The translations under genes and the position numbers were made by a program. Below are positions 41,260 to 50,637 of a stretch of 64,000 bases of DNA, piece after piece. Each line of letters begins with the position of its first letter. Position 1 is the first letter of the stretch. The notes below the pieces were generated by a model. That model ran no database searches, had not been told where the DNA came from, and worked only from the letters and a program-made list of their open reading frames with translations. Source of the stretch: Bacillus timonensis (GTDB lineage Bacteria > Bacillota > Bacilli > Bacillales > Bacillaceae_L). The stretch is from positions 1-64,000 of the forward strand of contig JAIVAN010000004.1 of the NCBI GenBank assembly GCA_020171895.1, read 5' to 3'.

Positions 41260-43119
41260 ATGAGGATAAGTTCTTTTACCGTTTCTCATTTTTGGCTCAT
41301 CGCCATTTTATTATGTATTAAGACGTTCTTCGTCAGTATATTTACCTTTGATTTGCAGCTTGAATCATTCGTTCAAGAGTTCATTCTCCTATTAAGTGCG
41401 TTAGGTTCTTCTGTGTGTATTTTAAGTGTTGCGTTGTTTGCAAAAAAAGAAAAAAGGTTAAGGGTATTGGTCTTCTCTTATCTTTTTGCAACAATTATTT
41501 TATATGGAAATGTGCTATACTATCGCTTTTTTAACGATTTTATTACGATACCGGTCTTATTTCAGTCACGTAATTTATTAAAATTAGGGACGAGTATATT
41601 TGAATTAATAACTCCTCTTGATGTGTTGTTCTTTTTTGAATTGCCGCTATTTTGGCTATTTTTGAAAAGAAAAGTCGGCGTTCGTAAAATTATCTTAGAA
41701 CAACGAAAAGGTAAAATCATCGCTATAGCACTTGTGCTGTTATCAACCAATCTATACTTAGCACACGAAGAGCGACCTGAGCTGTTAACAAGGTCTTTTG
41801 ATAGAAAGCTGTTAGTCAAAAACTTAGGGATTTATTCGTACCACCTCTATGATTTCATCATGTATTCGAACATGAAGCGAAGAATTGCATTTGCAGATAA
41901 TGATCAAGTAACGGAGATTATTAATTATGTAAAGGCTAGTAAAGAAGAGTCAAATGAGAACCTCTTTGGTATCGCAAAAGGAAAAAATGTCTTTCTCATT
42001 TCCTTAGAATCAACGCAAAGCTTTGTTGTGAATCGTCAGATAGATGGACAAGAGATTACACCTTTTCTTAACCAGTTAATAAGAGATAGAGGTACATATT
42101 ATTTTTCAGATTTTTATCATCAAACAGGACAAGGGAAAACGTCTGATTCAGAGTTTATCGTAGAGAATTCCATGTATGGGTTGCCAAGAGGTGCTGTCTT
42201 TTTTTCAAATCCAGAAAATACATATCATTCAATGGCATCTCTATTAAAAGAAAAAGCAGGATATTACACGGCCGTATTTCATGCGAATAATAAAAGCTTT
42301 TGGAATCGTGATATAATGTACGATGCACTTGGGTACGATCGTTTTTATTCTGATGAAGACTTTTTGATTACAGCAGATAATTCAATTGGATGGGGCTTAA
42401 AGGATGATGAATTTTTCCTTCAGTCTATTCCATATCTAAAAGAGTTACCACAGCCCTTTTATGCAAAATTTATTACTTTAACTAACCATTTCCCTTTTTC
42501 TCTTAGTAAGAAGGATGAATATATTCCCGAGTGGAATTCAAAGGACGGGACTGTTAACAGGTATTTTACGACGGTTAGATATCAGGATGAGGCACTTAAA
42601 GTATTTTTCCAGAAATTAAAGGAACAAGGTCTTTATGAAAATTCCATTTTTGTATTGTATGGGGATCACTACGGAATTTCAGAAAATCATAACAAAGCGA
42701 TGTCACAATTTCTTGAAAAAAAAATTACGCCTTTCGAAACGATAAACCTGCAAAAGGTTCCATTAATTTTGCATTTCCCCGGGCGCAACGAAACACGAAC
42801 GGTGACATCTGTTTCAGGTCAAATAGATTTAAAGCCAACACTCCTAAATTTACTTGGGGTAAGTGTAGAGAATGATATTATGTTTGGTTCTGATTTATTC
42901 TCAGAAGAGAAGAAACAATTTGTGATTCTTCGAGATGGAAGCTTTGTAACAGATCAATTTATTATGACGGATAATAAATGTTACGACAAAAACACAGCAC
43001 TTCCTACTGATCAATCAATTTGTATGCCCTATTTGGAAATGGCGAAAAAAGAGCTCGATTTTTCTGATCAAGTCATTTATGGTGACTTATTACGAGTATT
43101 GGGTGAAGAGAATCCTTAA
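41260..43119 (+). CDS. LTA-synthase-family membrane sulfatase
   Basis: Protein of 619 residues with five N-terminal membrane spans (to about 180) and an extracellular sulfatase-fold domain. The catalytic Thr is expected in Q-G-K-T-S-D-S-E-F, and metal-binding segments I-S-L-E-S and Y-G-D-H-Y are visible. LtaS proteins transfer glycerol phosphate from phosphatidylglycerol to build lipoteichoic acid; B. subtilis has four paralogues (LtaS, YfnI, YqgS, YvgJ). I cannot tell which one this matches. AGGAGGGA precedes the ATG. Confidence 0.9.
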   Translation: MRISSFTVSHFWLIAILLCIKTFFVSIFTFDLQLESFVQEFILLLSALGSSVCILSVALFAKKEKRLRVLVFSYLFATIILYGNVLYYRFFNDFITIPVLFQSRNLLKLGTSIFELITPLDVLFFFELPLFWLFLKRKVGVRKIILEQRKGKIIAIALVLLSTNLYLAHEERPELLTRSFDRKLLVKNLGIYSYHLYDFIMYSNMKRRIAFADNDQVTEIINYVKASKEESNENLFGIAKGKNVFLISLESTQSFVVNRQIDGQEITPFLNQLIRDRGTYYFSDFYHQTGQGKTSDSEFIVENSMYGLPRGAVFFSNPENTYHSMASLLKEKAGYYTAVFHANNKSFWNRDIMYDALGYDRFYSDEDFLITADNSIGWGLKDDEFFLQSIPYLKELPQPFYAKFITLTNHFPFSLSKKDEYIPEWNSKDGTVNRYFTTVRYQDEALKVFFQKLKEQGLYENSIFVLYGDHYGISENHNKAMSQFLEKKITPFETINLQKVPLILHFPGRNETRTVTSVSGQIDLKPTLLNLLGVSVENDIMFGSDLFSEEKKQFVILRDGSFVTDQFIMTDNKCYDKNTALPTDQSICMPYLEMAKKELDFSDQVIYGDLLRVLGEENP

Positions 43120-43145
43120 AACTCCTTTAGAGGAGTTTTTTGTTT
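43117..43145 (+). terminator. Terminator of the LtaS-like gene
   Basis: AAAACTCCT/AGGAGTTTT stem followed by TTG and TTTT. Confidence 0.8.
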
Positions 43146-43217
43146 TGAATTTAAGGAATGGAAGTCGGACAAGAAGCATACATAGTATGGAGGAATTTTG
43201 ATTCGGAGGTGTTCTTT

Positions 43218-43625
43218 GTGAATGTAGGGATTTTACTCATTCGGATAACGGTTGGCCTTACGCTAGCGGGGCATGGTGTTCAAAAGTTATTTGGCTGGTT
43301 TGGAGGTCCGGGCTTAAAGGAAGCTGGCGTTCATTTTGAGACTGTTGGTATTTATCCAGGTGAACAAATGGCTCTTGCTGCTGGATTACTTGAATGTATA
43401 GGTGGGCTCATGCTCGCTCTAGGACTTTTGACACCAATCGGTTCACTTATGATCATTGTAACGATGCTAATGGCTATATTGAAGGTACATGGACCTAATG
43501 GTTATTGGATGAATCAAAAAGGATTTGAATACAATCTTCTCATTATCGTTGCTTCATTTGCATGTATACTTATTGGAGCTGGTAGGTATTCCATTGACTA
43601 TCTGCTAAGTTCAAGAAGAAGATAG
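43218..43625 (+). CDS. DoxX-family membrane protein
   Basis: Protein of 135 residues with four spans and the family motif H-G-V-Q-K-L-F-G-W-F-G-G. DoxX-like proteins are implicated in redox and thiosulfate:quinone reactions or in membrane redox complexes with thioredoxin-like partners. The GTG 8 nt after GGAGG is chosen as start; a longer frame upstream is not conserved-looking. Confidence 0.85.
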   Translation: MNVGILLIRITVGLTLAGHGVQKLFGWFGGPGLKEAGVHFETVGIYPGEQMALAAGLLECIGGLMLALGLLTPIGSLMIIVTMLMAILKVHGPNGYWMNQKGFEYNLLIIVASFACILIGAGRYSIDYLLSSRRR

Positions 43626-43728
43626 GAAGCATTTCAACCATTGAGTTTTTTATTACAATCCTGTAAAAATTATCGAGAATTGTCGATTTTTAAACATTGT
43701 GATGATATACTACTAAAGACATTAAATA

Positions 43729-43747
43729 GATAATGATACTCTTTATC
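43729..43747 (+). promoter_or_regulatory. Fur-box-like site before the EAL gene
   Basis: GATAATGATACTCTTTATC matches 17 of 19 positions of the Bacillus Fur consensus. It lies just downstream of a possible -10 (TATACT, 43706) and 24 bp before the start codon, well placed for iron repression. Confidence 0.6.
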
Positions 43748-43770
43748 AATGTAAGGAGTTGGACATAAGA

Positions 43771-44490
43771 GTGTGTAGTAACAGTAATCAACTAGATGTA
43801 CTAGAATTTTACCATCTATTTCAACCTATTTATCACTTGAAAAACCTTGAAATATTAGGATATGAGGCATTTTTAAGAAGTACAGCATGTCGAAATCCTG
43901 AAGAAATTTTTAATGAAGCAACCAGACAGAATCTATTATATGAAACAGACCTTTCTTCCTTGAATGGTGTTTTTGAACATATTAATTTTGTAACAGATAA
44001 TGAAGTGTTGTTATTTTTAAACATCTATCCTTCAACGATTATTGATGAAAGATTTCCAGAATACATTCGTCAAGCGATTGAACGATTTAACATTCCTAAG
44101 CACAGAGTCGTTTTTGAAATAAATGAGTCTCCGGCAGAAGAGGATTTACTTTTTACAGCTACGTTTAAAGAAAGGTTGCATTTCCTTAAGGAACAAGGGT
44201 TTTATTATGCTCTAGATGACATTGGGAAGTGGGATGTTTCTTTAAAAAAGCTAGAAGAGTTAAAACCTAATTTCGTTAAACTAGATCAGTGTATGATGAA
44301 AGAAAAGCATAAGCAGGATGTTGTGAGTGTGTTTACTGATTACTGCAAACGAAATGATATTCGACTCATTCTAGAAGGAATCGAGAAGAAAGAAGACTTA
44401 CACCTTGCACAGTCAAAACAAATTGTTTTTGGTCAAGGATATTTGTTAGGAAGACCGAATAAAAATTCTTCTTTAAACTGGTTTATATAG
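43771..44490 (+). CDS. EAL-domain protein (c-di-GMP phosphodiesterase-like)
   Basis: Stand-alone EAL protein of about 239 residues. Signature positions read Q-P-I-Y, Y-E-A-F-L-R, L-F-L-N-I-Y, F-E-I-N-E-S, L-D-D-I-G-K-W, V-K-L-D and L-E-G-I-E-K, so the metal-binding Glu, Asn, Glu, Asp-Asp, Lys and Glu residues are mostly kept although D-D-F-G-T-G and E-A-L are altered. It is either an active or a weakened c-di-GMP phosphodiesterase. GTG start after AAGGAG with a long spacing; a TTG 12 nt upstream is possible. Fur-box-like site upstream. Confidence 0.8.
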   Translation: MCSNSNQLDVLEFYHLFQPIYHLKNLEILGYEAFLRSTACRNPEEIFNEATRQNLLYETDLSSLNGVFEHINFVTDNEVLLFLNIYPSTIIDERFPEYIRQAIERFNIPKHRVVFEINESPAEEDLLFTATFKERLHFLKEQGFYYALDDIGKWDVSLKKLEELKPNFVKLDQCMMKEKHKQDVVSVFTDYCKRNDIRLILEGIEKKEDLHLAQSKQIVFGQGYLLGRPNKNSSLNWFI

Positions 44491-44497
44491 CATAAAA

Positions 44498-44525
44498 GTA
44501 GTCGGCGTGAGGCTGGCTTTTTTAT
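44498..44525 (+). terminator. Terminator of the EAL gene
   Basis: AGTCGGC/GCTGGCT stem (two wobble pairs) followed by TTTTTT. Confidence 0.7.
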
Positions 44526-44584
44526 TTTCTAAATATTTGTTACAATATGGGTAGCGATCTATCACTGGGAGGAGCACTGCGTAT

Positions 44585-45163
44585 ATGAAACTTTCAAAAT
44601 TTCTATCAGCTTTTCTTATTATCGTTGGAACAGCTTTTGTAGGTTATGCAGTCTATGAAATTGTGTATACGAAGGTTGAAACGCAACAATCACTAGTAGA
44701 AGCAAAAGAAGTCATTAAGAAAAGTCAGTCTAAAAAGGGAGCACTTTCAGAACCTTTTGATCCTATTATGGGAGAGGCTGTTGGGATATTAACAATTCCA
44801 AAGCTCGATGCTGAACTACCGATTGTTGAAGGCACTGATCCTGACGATTTAGAAAAAGGTGTAGGACATTATAAAGGCTCTTTTTATCCAAATGACGGAG
44901 GGCAAATTGTTCTTTCAGGGCACCGAGATACAGTGTTTAGAAATGTTGGAAAACTTAAACTAGGTGATTCATTAGTTATGAGTTTACCATATGGTGACTT
45001 TACTTATAAAATTATAGAAACTAAGATTGTTGAGGCGGACGATACAAGTATCATTACGTTGCAAAAGGATTTCGAAGAACTTATTCTAACAACTTGTTAT
45101 CCTTTTAGCTATGTTGGCGATGCTCCCCAACGATATATCATATATGCAGAAAAACAAGATTAA
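44585..45163 (+). CDS. srtD: Class D sortase (YhcS/SrtD-like)
   Basis: Membrane-anchored transpeptidase of 192 residues joining proteins with a class D sorting signal (LPxTA-like) to peptidoglycan. The N-terminal anchor is at about 7-27. Catalytic triad: His113 in S-G-H-R-D, Cys171 in T-T-C-Y-P, Arg183 in P-Q-R-Y. B. subtilis SrtD (YhcS) sits beside yhcT and yhcU in the same way as here. No obvious substrate gene (yhcR) is adjacent. GGGAGGAG precedes the ATG. Confidence 0.92.
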   Translation: MKLSKFLSAFLIIVGTAFVGYAVYEIVYTKVETQQSLVEAKEVIKKSQSKKGALSEPFDPIMGEAVGILTIPKLDAELPIVEGTDPDDLEKGVGHYKGSFYPNDGGQIVLSGHRDTVFRNVGKLKLGDSLVMSLPYGDFTYKIIETKIVEADDTSIITLQKDFEELILTTCYPFSYVGDAPQRYIIYAEKQD

Positions 45164-45192
45164 ACAGCTTTCAGTTGAAAGCTGTTTTTTTA
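45163..45192 (+). terminator. Convergent terminator after the sortase gene
   Basis: AACAGCTTTC/GAAAGCTGTT stem followed by TTTTTT. It overlaps the end of the minus-strand exporter gene. Confidence 0.85.
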
Positions 45193-46062
45193 TTCTATAC
45201 TTCTTGACTTCCATTTTACTCTTACCATCGTGTTGGTAAAATATAAGATTAATAAAACACTATAGGAGCAGAGTGCGAAAAGGCCGATCATATCAAGGTG
45301 AAAAAATGAAAGGATTAAACTAGTTCCAACGAATAGATATAATCCTCCTAAATATGTTTGAATTTGACGATCAGTATATAACCGAACAAATGCTGCTCCT
45401 AACTGACTACCTATTAAGGCACCGATAATTAAGAAACTACTATTAACGTAATCAATTTTTATCACATTTGAATATGAGATATAACCGAACGTTACAATTA
45501 GTAGAACACTTACTAAACTAGTACCTACTGCTTTTTTAGACGGGAAACGTAGGAAACGAATAAGTAACGGTACAATAATAAAGCCCCCACCTACACCAAG
45601 AATCGTAGACACCGCACCTGCAAATAATCCGATTAACGTACAAACAATAATGGAAGGGACCTTTTTATTCAAAGTACCTGGTTTATTAGTGCTACTGTTT
45701 TTTTTAAACATGATAATCGAAAAATAGCTGATTAAGACTAAATAAAATAAAGGAATCAACGTATCCGCTAGATTCATTTCTTCAAGATAAAAGACAAAAG
45801 GTTGTGCGATTTGAGTTGCCATGATTCCCATGATTCCGATAAGTATTGCGGTTTTCCACTCGATATTTTTCATGCGGAAATGTGCAATGGAACCAGAAAA
45901 TGAAGTAGCAACCGTGTAGAGCAAACTGGTAGGGATTGCATAGATAGGAGAATAACCTATTAGAAGTAGTATAGGAGTTAGTACAAATCCGCCTCCTATT
46001 CCAAAAAATCCAGACAATATACCAATCCCCAAACCAAGCAGAAGAAAGTAAAATAAATCCAT
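45190..46062 (-). CDS. TauE/SafE-family exporter
   Basis: Membrane protein of 290 residues with eight or nine spans. Glycine-rich motifs G-F-F-G-I-G-G-G-F-V and L-G-V-G-G-G-F-I-I-V mark the two halves of the TauE fold. It is distinct from the exporter at 28749. The substrate is unknown; sulfite, sulfonates or similar anions are typical. Inserted between srtD and the RluA gene, compared with B. subtilis. TAGGGGC precedes the ATG. Confidence 0.87.
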   Translation of the reverse strand: MDLFYFLLLGLGIGILSGFFGIGGGFVLTPILLLIGYSPIYAIPTSLLYTVATSFSGSIAHFRMKNIEWKTAILIGIMGIMATQIAQPFVFYLEEMNLADTLIPLFYLVLISYFSIIMFKKNSSTNKPGTLNKKVPSIIVCTLIGLFAGAVSTILGVGGGFIIVPLLIRFLRFPSKKAVGTSLVSVLLIVTFGYISYSNVIKIDYVNSSFLIIGALIGSQLGAAFVRLYTDRQIQTYLGGLYLFVGTSLILSFFHLDMIGLFALCSYSVLLILYFTNTMVRVKWKSRSIE

Positions 46063-46096
46063 AATGCCCCTACCTTTCTTTTATCCCATCAACATT

Positions 46097-47005
46097 CTAA
46101 TGATTGTAAGGTGGGAATAGAGGTGGTTGATCTAAAGGCTCTGCAAAACAATGTATGCGTTCATTTGTAATAGGGTGGGAGAATGAAACCTTTACAGCAT
46201 GAAGAGCTTGTCTTGATATGGTCTCTTCACCACCATATAATGTATCACCAACAAGTGGATAGCCTAAATGACTCATATGTACACGAATTTGGTGTGTCCT
46301 ACCAGTCTCTAAAGTTAGTTCAATAAAAGTCTGCTTATGCTTTAGGAGGATGTCTAAAACCTTGTAATTTGTTACCGCATGTTGTCCAGTAGGTGAAACT
46401 CTTCTTCTAGTTGCGTGATGGCGGTCTCTCCCTATTGGTGCATCAATCCTACCTTTTTTCTGTTTGATTATCCCATGAACAAGGGCAATATACGTTCTTG
46501 AAATCTCTCGACTTTCAAGGGCACGATCTAGAATTGAACTTGAAAGCTTATTTTTTGCAAAAATGACGGCCCCTGTTGTATTTTTGTCTAAACGATGAAT
46601 GTGTCGCACCTTGAGTTGTTCACCGTTTGTAAGGAAATGATAAGCCACTGCGTTTGCAAGTGTACCTGTTTGTCCATCCATAGTTGGATGTGTATCGATT
46701 CCTGCAGGTTTATTCACAACCATCACATGGTCATCTTCGTATAACACTTGTAGTTCATGATATTCTGGGATTACTCCATAATCTTCGTCAATAAATAAAC
46801 GCATATGGAGCCTATCACCGGTCGAAAGTGGGTGACTCCATGGAAGTTGTTCACCATTAATTTTGATGGTTTTTTCCATGCGAAACTGATGAAGCATCGT
46901 CTTTGGAACACCAATATCTGTTTTTAACAGTTGTTCAATTGTGTAATTATTCCACTTTGACGGAATTGTTAACTCCATCCATTCACCTTTTTTTGAAATT
47001 TTCAT
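46097..47005 (-). CDS. RluA-family pseudouridine synthase (YhcT-like)
   Basis: RNA pseudouridine synthase of 302 residues. The catalytic Asp is in R-H-I-H-R-L-D-K-N-T-T-G, and later motifs R-T-H-Q-I-R-V-H and L-V-G-D-T-L-Y-G are intact. It isomerises uridine in rRNA or tRNA. The start codon shown (after AAGGTGTGA) gives an S4-like N-terminal region. Matches B. subtilis YhcT, with YhcU next on the other strand. Confidence 0.92.
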   Translation of the reverse strand: MKISKKGEWMELTIPSKWNNYTIEQLLKTDIGVPKTMLHQFRMEKTIKINGEQLPWSHPLSTGDRLHMRLFIDEDYGVIPEYHELQVLYEDDHVMVVNKPAGIDTHPTMDGQTGTLANAVAYHFLTNGEQLKVRHIHRLDKNTTGAVIFAKNKLSSSILDRALESREISRTYIALVHGIIKQKKGRIDAPIGRDRHHATRRRVSPTGQHAVTNYKVLDILLKHKQTFIELTLETGRTHQIRVHMSHLGYPLVGDTLYGGEETISRQALHAVKVSFSHPITNERIHCFAEPLDQPPLFPPYNH

Positions 47006-47201
47006 TTCCGTCACACCTTTTATGTAAGTTCTATATTCATACCACTGTTTAAGTCTATCTATATGAATTATATCTAATGTGAGAAAGCTTGTGAAATAAT
47101 AGTAGGAAGTGTAGGAAAGACTTACCTTCACACGGGGAAATAAAGCTGTGTTATTCTATATGTAAGAATGAAGGTAGAGAGAGTAGAAGGTGGTTTTAAA
47201 C

Positions 47202-47600
47202 GTGAAAGTCGTATACGCATCAACTCCAGAACAGGAGACACATATTAAGGAATTGGTTGAGTACATCTACACTTCCATTTTTCCAGAATTCTTTTCAGAT
47301 CATTATATTTCAAAATTAGAGGCATTGAACGTCTTGTTACCAAATGAAGAAGATCTACATTATAACGGGACACTGAAGGATGCATTTTATGTGATATCTA
47401 GCCTTCAAGCCATAATTGCTGTGTTGGACACTGTAAAAGATGATATCATTGATGAAAGTCATAGAGACATCTTTGAAAAAAATGTGAGAACGTTAGAGGA
47501 TTATGGGTATTCGTTTCCTTTAACCATTGAACAATTTTCTCAAACAAAGCATGATGTAATTAGTAAATATTCTAAGCCAACAAACGTATTTTTAGCCTAA
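47202..47600 (+). CDS. yhcU: DUF5365 protein (YhcU-like)
   Basis: Protein of 132 residues, mainly helical, resembling B. subtilis YhcU in size, neighbourhood and its acidic-aromatic sequence. No catalytic motif, signal or membrane segment is visible, and no function is known. GAAGGTGG precedes the chosen GTG by about 9 nt; a GTG 12 nt upstream lies within that site. Confidence 0.8.
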   Translation: MKVVYASTPEQETHIKELVEYIYTSIFPEFFSDHYISKLEALNVLLPNEEDLHYNGTLKDAFYVISSLQAIIAVLDTVKDDIIDESHRDIFEKNVRTLEDYGYSFPLTIEQFSQTKHDVISKYSKPTNVFLA

Positions 47601-47632
47601 AAAAGCTGACCAATAAAGGTCAGCTTTTTATT
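47600..47632 (+). terminator. Convergent terminator after yhcU
   Basis: AAAAGCTGACC/GGTCAGCTTTT stem, symmetrical, serving yhcU and the minus-strand thioredoxin-like gene. Confidence 0.85.
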
Positions 47633-48140
47633 TTGCATTTTTAATATCGGTAAACCACTCTTCAAATAAGATTGCTTCATCTTCTTCAATAAAGCCTACG
47701 GATTGGCCTTCAACTTCTTCATATCCTACAATCCGTTTTAATTCTTTTCCATTTACATAATGCACAATTGTAGGAGTGGATTTAATGTTAAAGTTACTCC
47801 ATCCGTCTTTAAATTCTAAAAGGTTAAATTGCACAAGATTAATTCCCATTTTTTCTGCCATAGGAGCTACTTTTGGAGTTGCTTCTTGGCAGTATGAACA
47901 AGTAGGGCTATAAAAATAAACAGTAACTGTTTCTTTTGCATCAAGCTTTTCTGTTAATTCTTCTGGAAGAATTTGATTTTGATAGTTCGGATCATCAAGT
48001 TGATCTATAGTTGCAGGGTCAAGTGTTGCTTTATTGTATGGATTGCCTTCTGCTTTTTGTTTATTTGAATAAGAAGTAGCAAACGCTAATGCTCCAAATA
48101 GAGCGACAATGATAGCAGTGAATATGATTAATTTTTTCAA
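47628..48140 (-). CDS. Membrane-anchored thioredoxin-like protein
   Basis: Protein of 170 residues with an N-terminal membrane anchor (about 4-22) and an extracytoplasmic thioredoxin fold with active site C-S-Y-C and cis-Pro in S-T-P-T. Together with the upstream BdbC-like protein it forms an extracytoplasmic thiol-oxidation pair: this protein exchanges disulfides with substrates and BdbC re-oxidises it. The start is TTG; its ribosome binding site GAGGGTAAAT lies in the end of bdbC. Confidence 0.88.
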   Translation of the reverse strand: MKKLIIFTAIIVALFGALAFATSYSNKQKAEGNPYNKATLDPATIDQLDDPNYQNQILPEELTEKLDAKETVTVYFYSPTCSYCQEATPKVAPMAEKMGINLVQFNLLEFKDGWSNFNIKSTPTIVHYVNGKELKRIVGYEEVEGQSVGFIEEDEAILFEEWFTDIKNAK

Positions 48141-48142
48141 AG

Positions 48143-48574
48143 TTATTTACCCTCTTTCAACGATAATAAAGTAAGTAGACTCGTGATAAATATTATGATA
48201 AAACCGACTAGAGCTAGAAATGGAATGGTAATAAAGCCGAGCCAGTTAATATATTCACCAGTACAAGGAATTATACCACATGAAAAAGAGTTTTCTCCAA
48301 CGAAGCGAACTTTTTGGACTAAATAGTGGTAGAGGGATATTGATCCACCAATAGCTGAAAGAATAATGGTATAAAATGCAATATGATAATGCTTTTTAAC
48401 AATTGCAATTCCTAGAATAATAACGAGAGGGTACATAAATATTCGTTGATACCAGCACAGCTCACAAGGGATAAATTTTAGTACCTCAGAAAAAAACAGA
48501 CTACCTAATGTTGCAACTAAAGCTGCAGCCCAACCGATAAATAAATAGGATTCTACTTTTTGATTATTGTGCAT
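48143..48574 (-). CDS. bdbC: Disulfide bond formation protein BdbC (DsbB-like)
   Basis: Membrane quinone-dependent thiol oxidase of 143 residues with four spans. First Cys pair in C-E-L-C-W-Y-Q-R, second in C-G-I-I-P-C-T. It donates disulfides to BdbA/BdbD-type thioredoxin-like partners and passes electrons to quinone. ATG is chosen here, but a TTG three nt upstream has slightly better spacing to AAGGAG. Operon with the thioredoxin-like gene (2 bp apart). Confidence 0.92.
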   Translation of the reverse strand: MHNNQKVESYLFIGWAAALVATLGSLFFSEVLKFIPCELCWYQRIFMYPLVIILGIAIVKKHYHIAFYTIILSAIGGSISLYHYLVQKVRFVGENSFSCGIIPCTGEYINWLGFITIPFLALVGFIIIFITSLLTLLSLKEGK

Positions 48575-48703
48575 CAATTTATTAGCTCCTTATCAACCTT
48601 CAATATAATCTCTTTGATTATAGTATGACAGAAATGGATTTGTAAAACAGATAGAGTACATTTGTCATCAAATCGACAATTCTGAATATAATTCAAACTA
48701 TTA

Positions 48704-48755
48704 TTGACAGGGTCATAGGAGGTACTTACAATGAAACAGAAAGTAAGCGTTTTCG
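48704..48755 (+). promoter_or_regulatory. SigA promoter and cre-like site of malL
   Basis: TTGACA, 17-bp spacer, TACAAT at 48704-48732. AGTAAGCGTTTTCG at 48742-48755 fits 12 of 14 cre positions just after the start point, suggesting CcpA repression. Confidence 0.7.
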
Positions 48756-48830
48756 TAGTGAGATATATTTTTTCGTGAAATGTGAAATCGATTCCAAAAA
48801 AAGATTTCAAAGGTAAAGGAGACGGTTGAA

Positions 48831-50513
48831 ATGAGTAAGCAATGGTGGAAAGAAGCAGTCGTTTATCAAATCTATCCTCGAAGCTTTAAAGATAGCAATG
48901 GAGATGGTGTGGGTGATATTAAAGGGATTGCATCAAAGCTAGATTATTTAAAAGAGCTTGGAGTGGATGTAGTTTGGTTATCACCAGTCTATCAATCTCC
49001 TAATGATGATAACGGATATGATATTAGTGATTATCGAAACATTATGGATGAATTTGGTACGATGGCCGATTGGGAGGAAATGCTTGCAGAAATGCATAAA
49101 CGCGGAATTAAGTTAATTATGGACCTTGTTGTGAATCATAGTTCAGATGAGCATGCATGGTTTGTAGAGTCAAGAAAGTCAAAGGACAATCCATATCGTG
49201 ACTATTATATTTGGCGTCCAGGAAAAGATGGAAAAGAGCCAAACAATTGGGAATCAGCTTTTAGTGGATCTACTTGGGAGTATGATGAAGCAACAGATGA
49301 ATACTTTTTACATATCTTTAGTAAAAAACAACCTGATTTGAACTGGGAAAATCCAACACTTCGCAATGAAGTTTATGACATGATGAAATTTTGGTTAGAC
49401 AAAGGTATCGATGGATTTCGTATGGATGTCATTAATTTTATTTCAAAAGTAGATGGCCTTCCAAGTGCCCCTGAAGAAGAAGGGAAGAAATACGTTTCAG
49501 GTCATGAATACTTTATGAATGGACCGAGAATCCACGACTACTTAAAGGAAATGAATCAAGAGGTTTTATCAAAGTATGACATACTGACTGTTGGTGAAAT
49601 GCCAGGTGTCACACCTGAAGAAGGAATTTTATATACAGGTGAAGACCGTAATGAGTTAAATATGGTCTTTCAATTTGAGCATATGGATTTAGATTCTGCG
49701 CCAGGAGGAAAGTGGAATTTAAAACCGTTAGAGTTAACGGATTTGAAAAACACATTGACGAAATGGCAAAAAGGGCTTGAGGGAAAAGGATGGAACAGTC
49801 TGTATTGGAATAATCATGATCAGCCAAGAATTGTTTCTCGTTTTGGTGATGATAAAAATTATCGAGTTGAGTCTGCGAAAATGCTTGGGACTTGCCTCCA
49901 TATGATGCAGGGTACTCCGTATATCTATCAAGGTGAAGAAATTGGGATGACCAATGTCAAATTTGAAACGATTGATGAATATCGTGATATTGAGACAATT
50001 AACATGTACAATGAAAAAGTGCATGAAAAAGGCGAGGACCCAGAGAAGGTCATGACATCGATTTATGTAAAAGGCCGCGATAACGCAAGAACACCTTTCC
50101 AATGGGATGAAAGTGAACATGCAGGCTTTACGACAGGTACTCCGTGGTTAAAAGTGAATTCTAATTATCGAGAGATTAATGCAAGAAAAGCAGTAGAAGA
50201 CAAGAACTCTGTTTTCCACTACTATAGAAAACTTATAAATCTGCGCAAACAACATGAAATAATCGTATATGGTACGTACGATTTACTTTGTGCTGACCAC
50301 CGAGAAATTTATGCCTATACAAGAACATTACGAGACGAAAGGTTAGTGGTTATCACGAACTTTTCAAGCAACACACCAACTTTCAATCTACAAGAAGAAA
50401 TGACTTACACATCAAAAGAGCTTCTCATAAGCAACTACGAAGTATCAGATGACACTGACATCTCATCCATCAAACTTCGCCCTTGGGAAGCAAGAGTATA
50501 CAAACTAACTTAG
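48831..50513 (+). CDS. malL: Oligo-1,6-glucosidase (GH13)
   Basis: Cytoplasmic alpha-glucosidase of 560 residues. Catalytic nucleophile Asp199 in G-F-R-M-D-V-I-N, acid Glu256 in V-G-E-M, third Asp in N-N-H-D-Q-P. Val200 after the nucleophile is the residue linked to alpha-1,6 specificity in this family. Q-P-D-L-N fits region V. It would hydrolyse isomaltose-type or other small oligosaccharides, probably those imported by the ABC system at 29831-33233. Near-consensus promoter and cre-like site upstream. Confidence 0.93.
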   Translation: MSKQWWKEAVVYQIYPRSFKDSNGDGVGDIKGIASKLDYLKELGVDVVWLSPVYQSPNDDNGYDISDYRNIMDEFGTMADWEEMLAEMHKRGIKLIMDLVVNHSSDEHAWFVESRKSKDNPYRDYYIWRPGKDGKEPNNWESAFSGSTWEYDEATDEYFLHIFSKKQPDLNWENPTLRNEVYDMMKFWLDKGIDGFRMDVINFISKVDGLPSAPEEEGKKYVSGHEYFMNGPRIHDYLKEMNQEVLSKYDILTVGEMPGVTPEEGILYTGEDRNELNMVFQFEHMDLDSAPGGKWNLKPLELTDLKNTLTKWQKGLEGKGWNSLYWNNHDQPRIVSRFGDDKNYRVESAKMLGTCLHMMQGTPYIYQGEEIGMTNVKFETIDEYRDIETINMYNEKVHEKGEDPEKVMTSIYVKGRDNARTPFQWDESEHAGFTTGTPWLKVNSNYREINARKAVEDKNSVFHYYRKLINLRKQHEIIVYGTYDLLCADHREIYAYTRTLRDERLVVITNFSSNTPTFNLQEEMTYTSKELLISNYEVSDDTDISSIKLRPWEARVYKLT

Positions 50514-50597
50514 GTAGAGCAATATGAGGGTTAGATTTCTATGGAAATAGAGATAGAGATTTACACCATGGTTCATGAAAATAAGTATTTTCATGGA

Positions 50598-50637
50598 GTA
50601 AAAAATAAAGCATCCAAAACGGATGCTTTATTTTTTC
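50598..50637 (+). terminator. Convergent bidirectional terminator
   Basis: AATAAAGCATCC/GGATGCTTTATT stem with A6 before and T6 after. It closes malL and the tetR gene. Confidence 0.9.

Noticed and set aside
48574..48810. Minus-strand 78-codon frame upstream of bdbC
   Set aside because: No ribosome binding site, hydrophobicity or family likeness; it overlaps the malL promoter region, which explains the sequence better.
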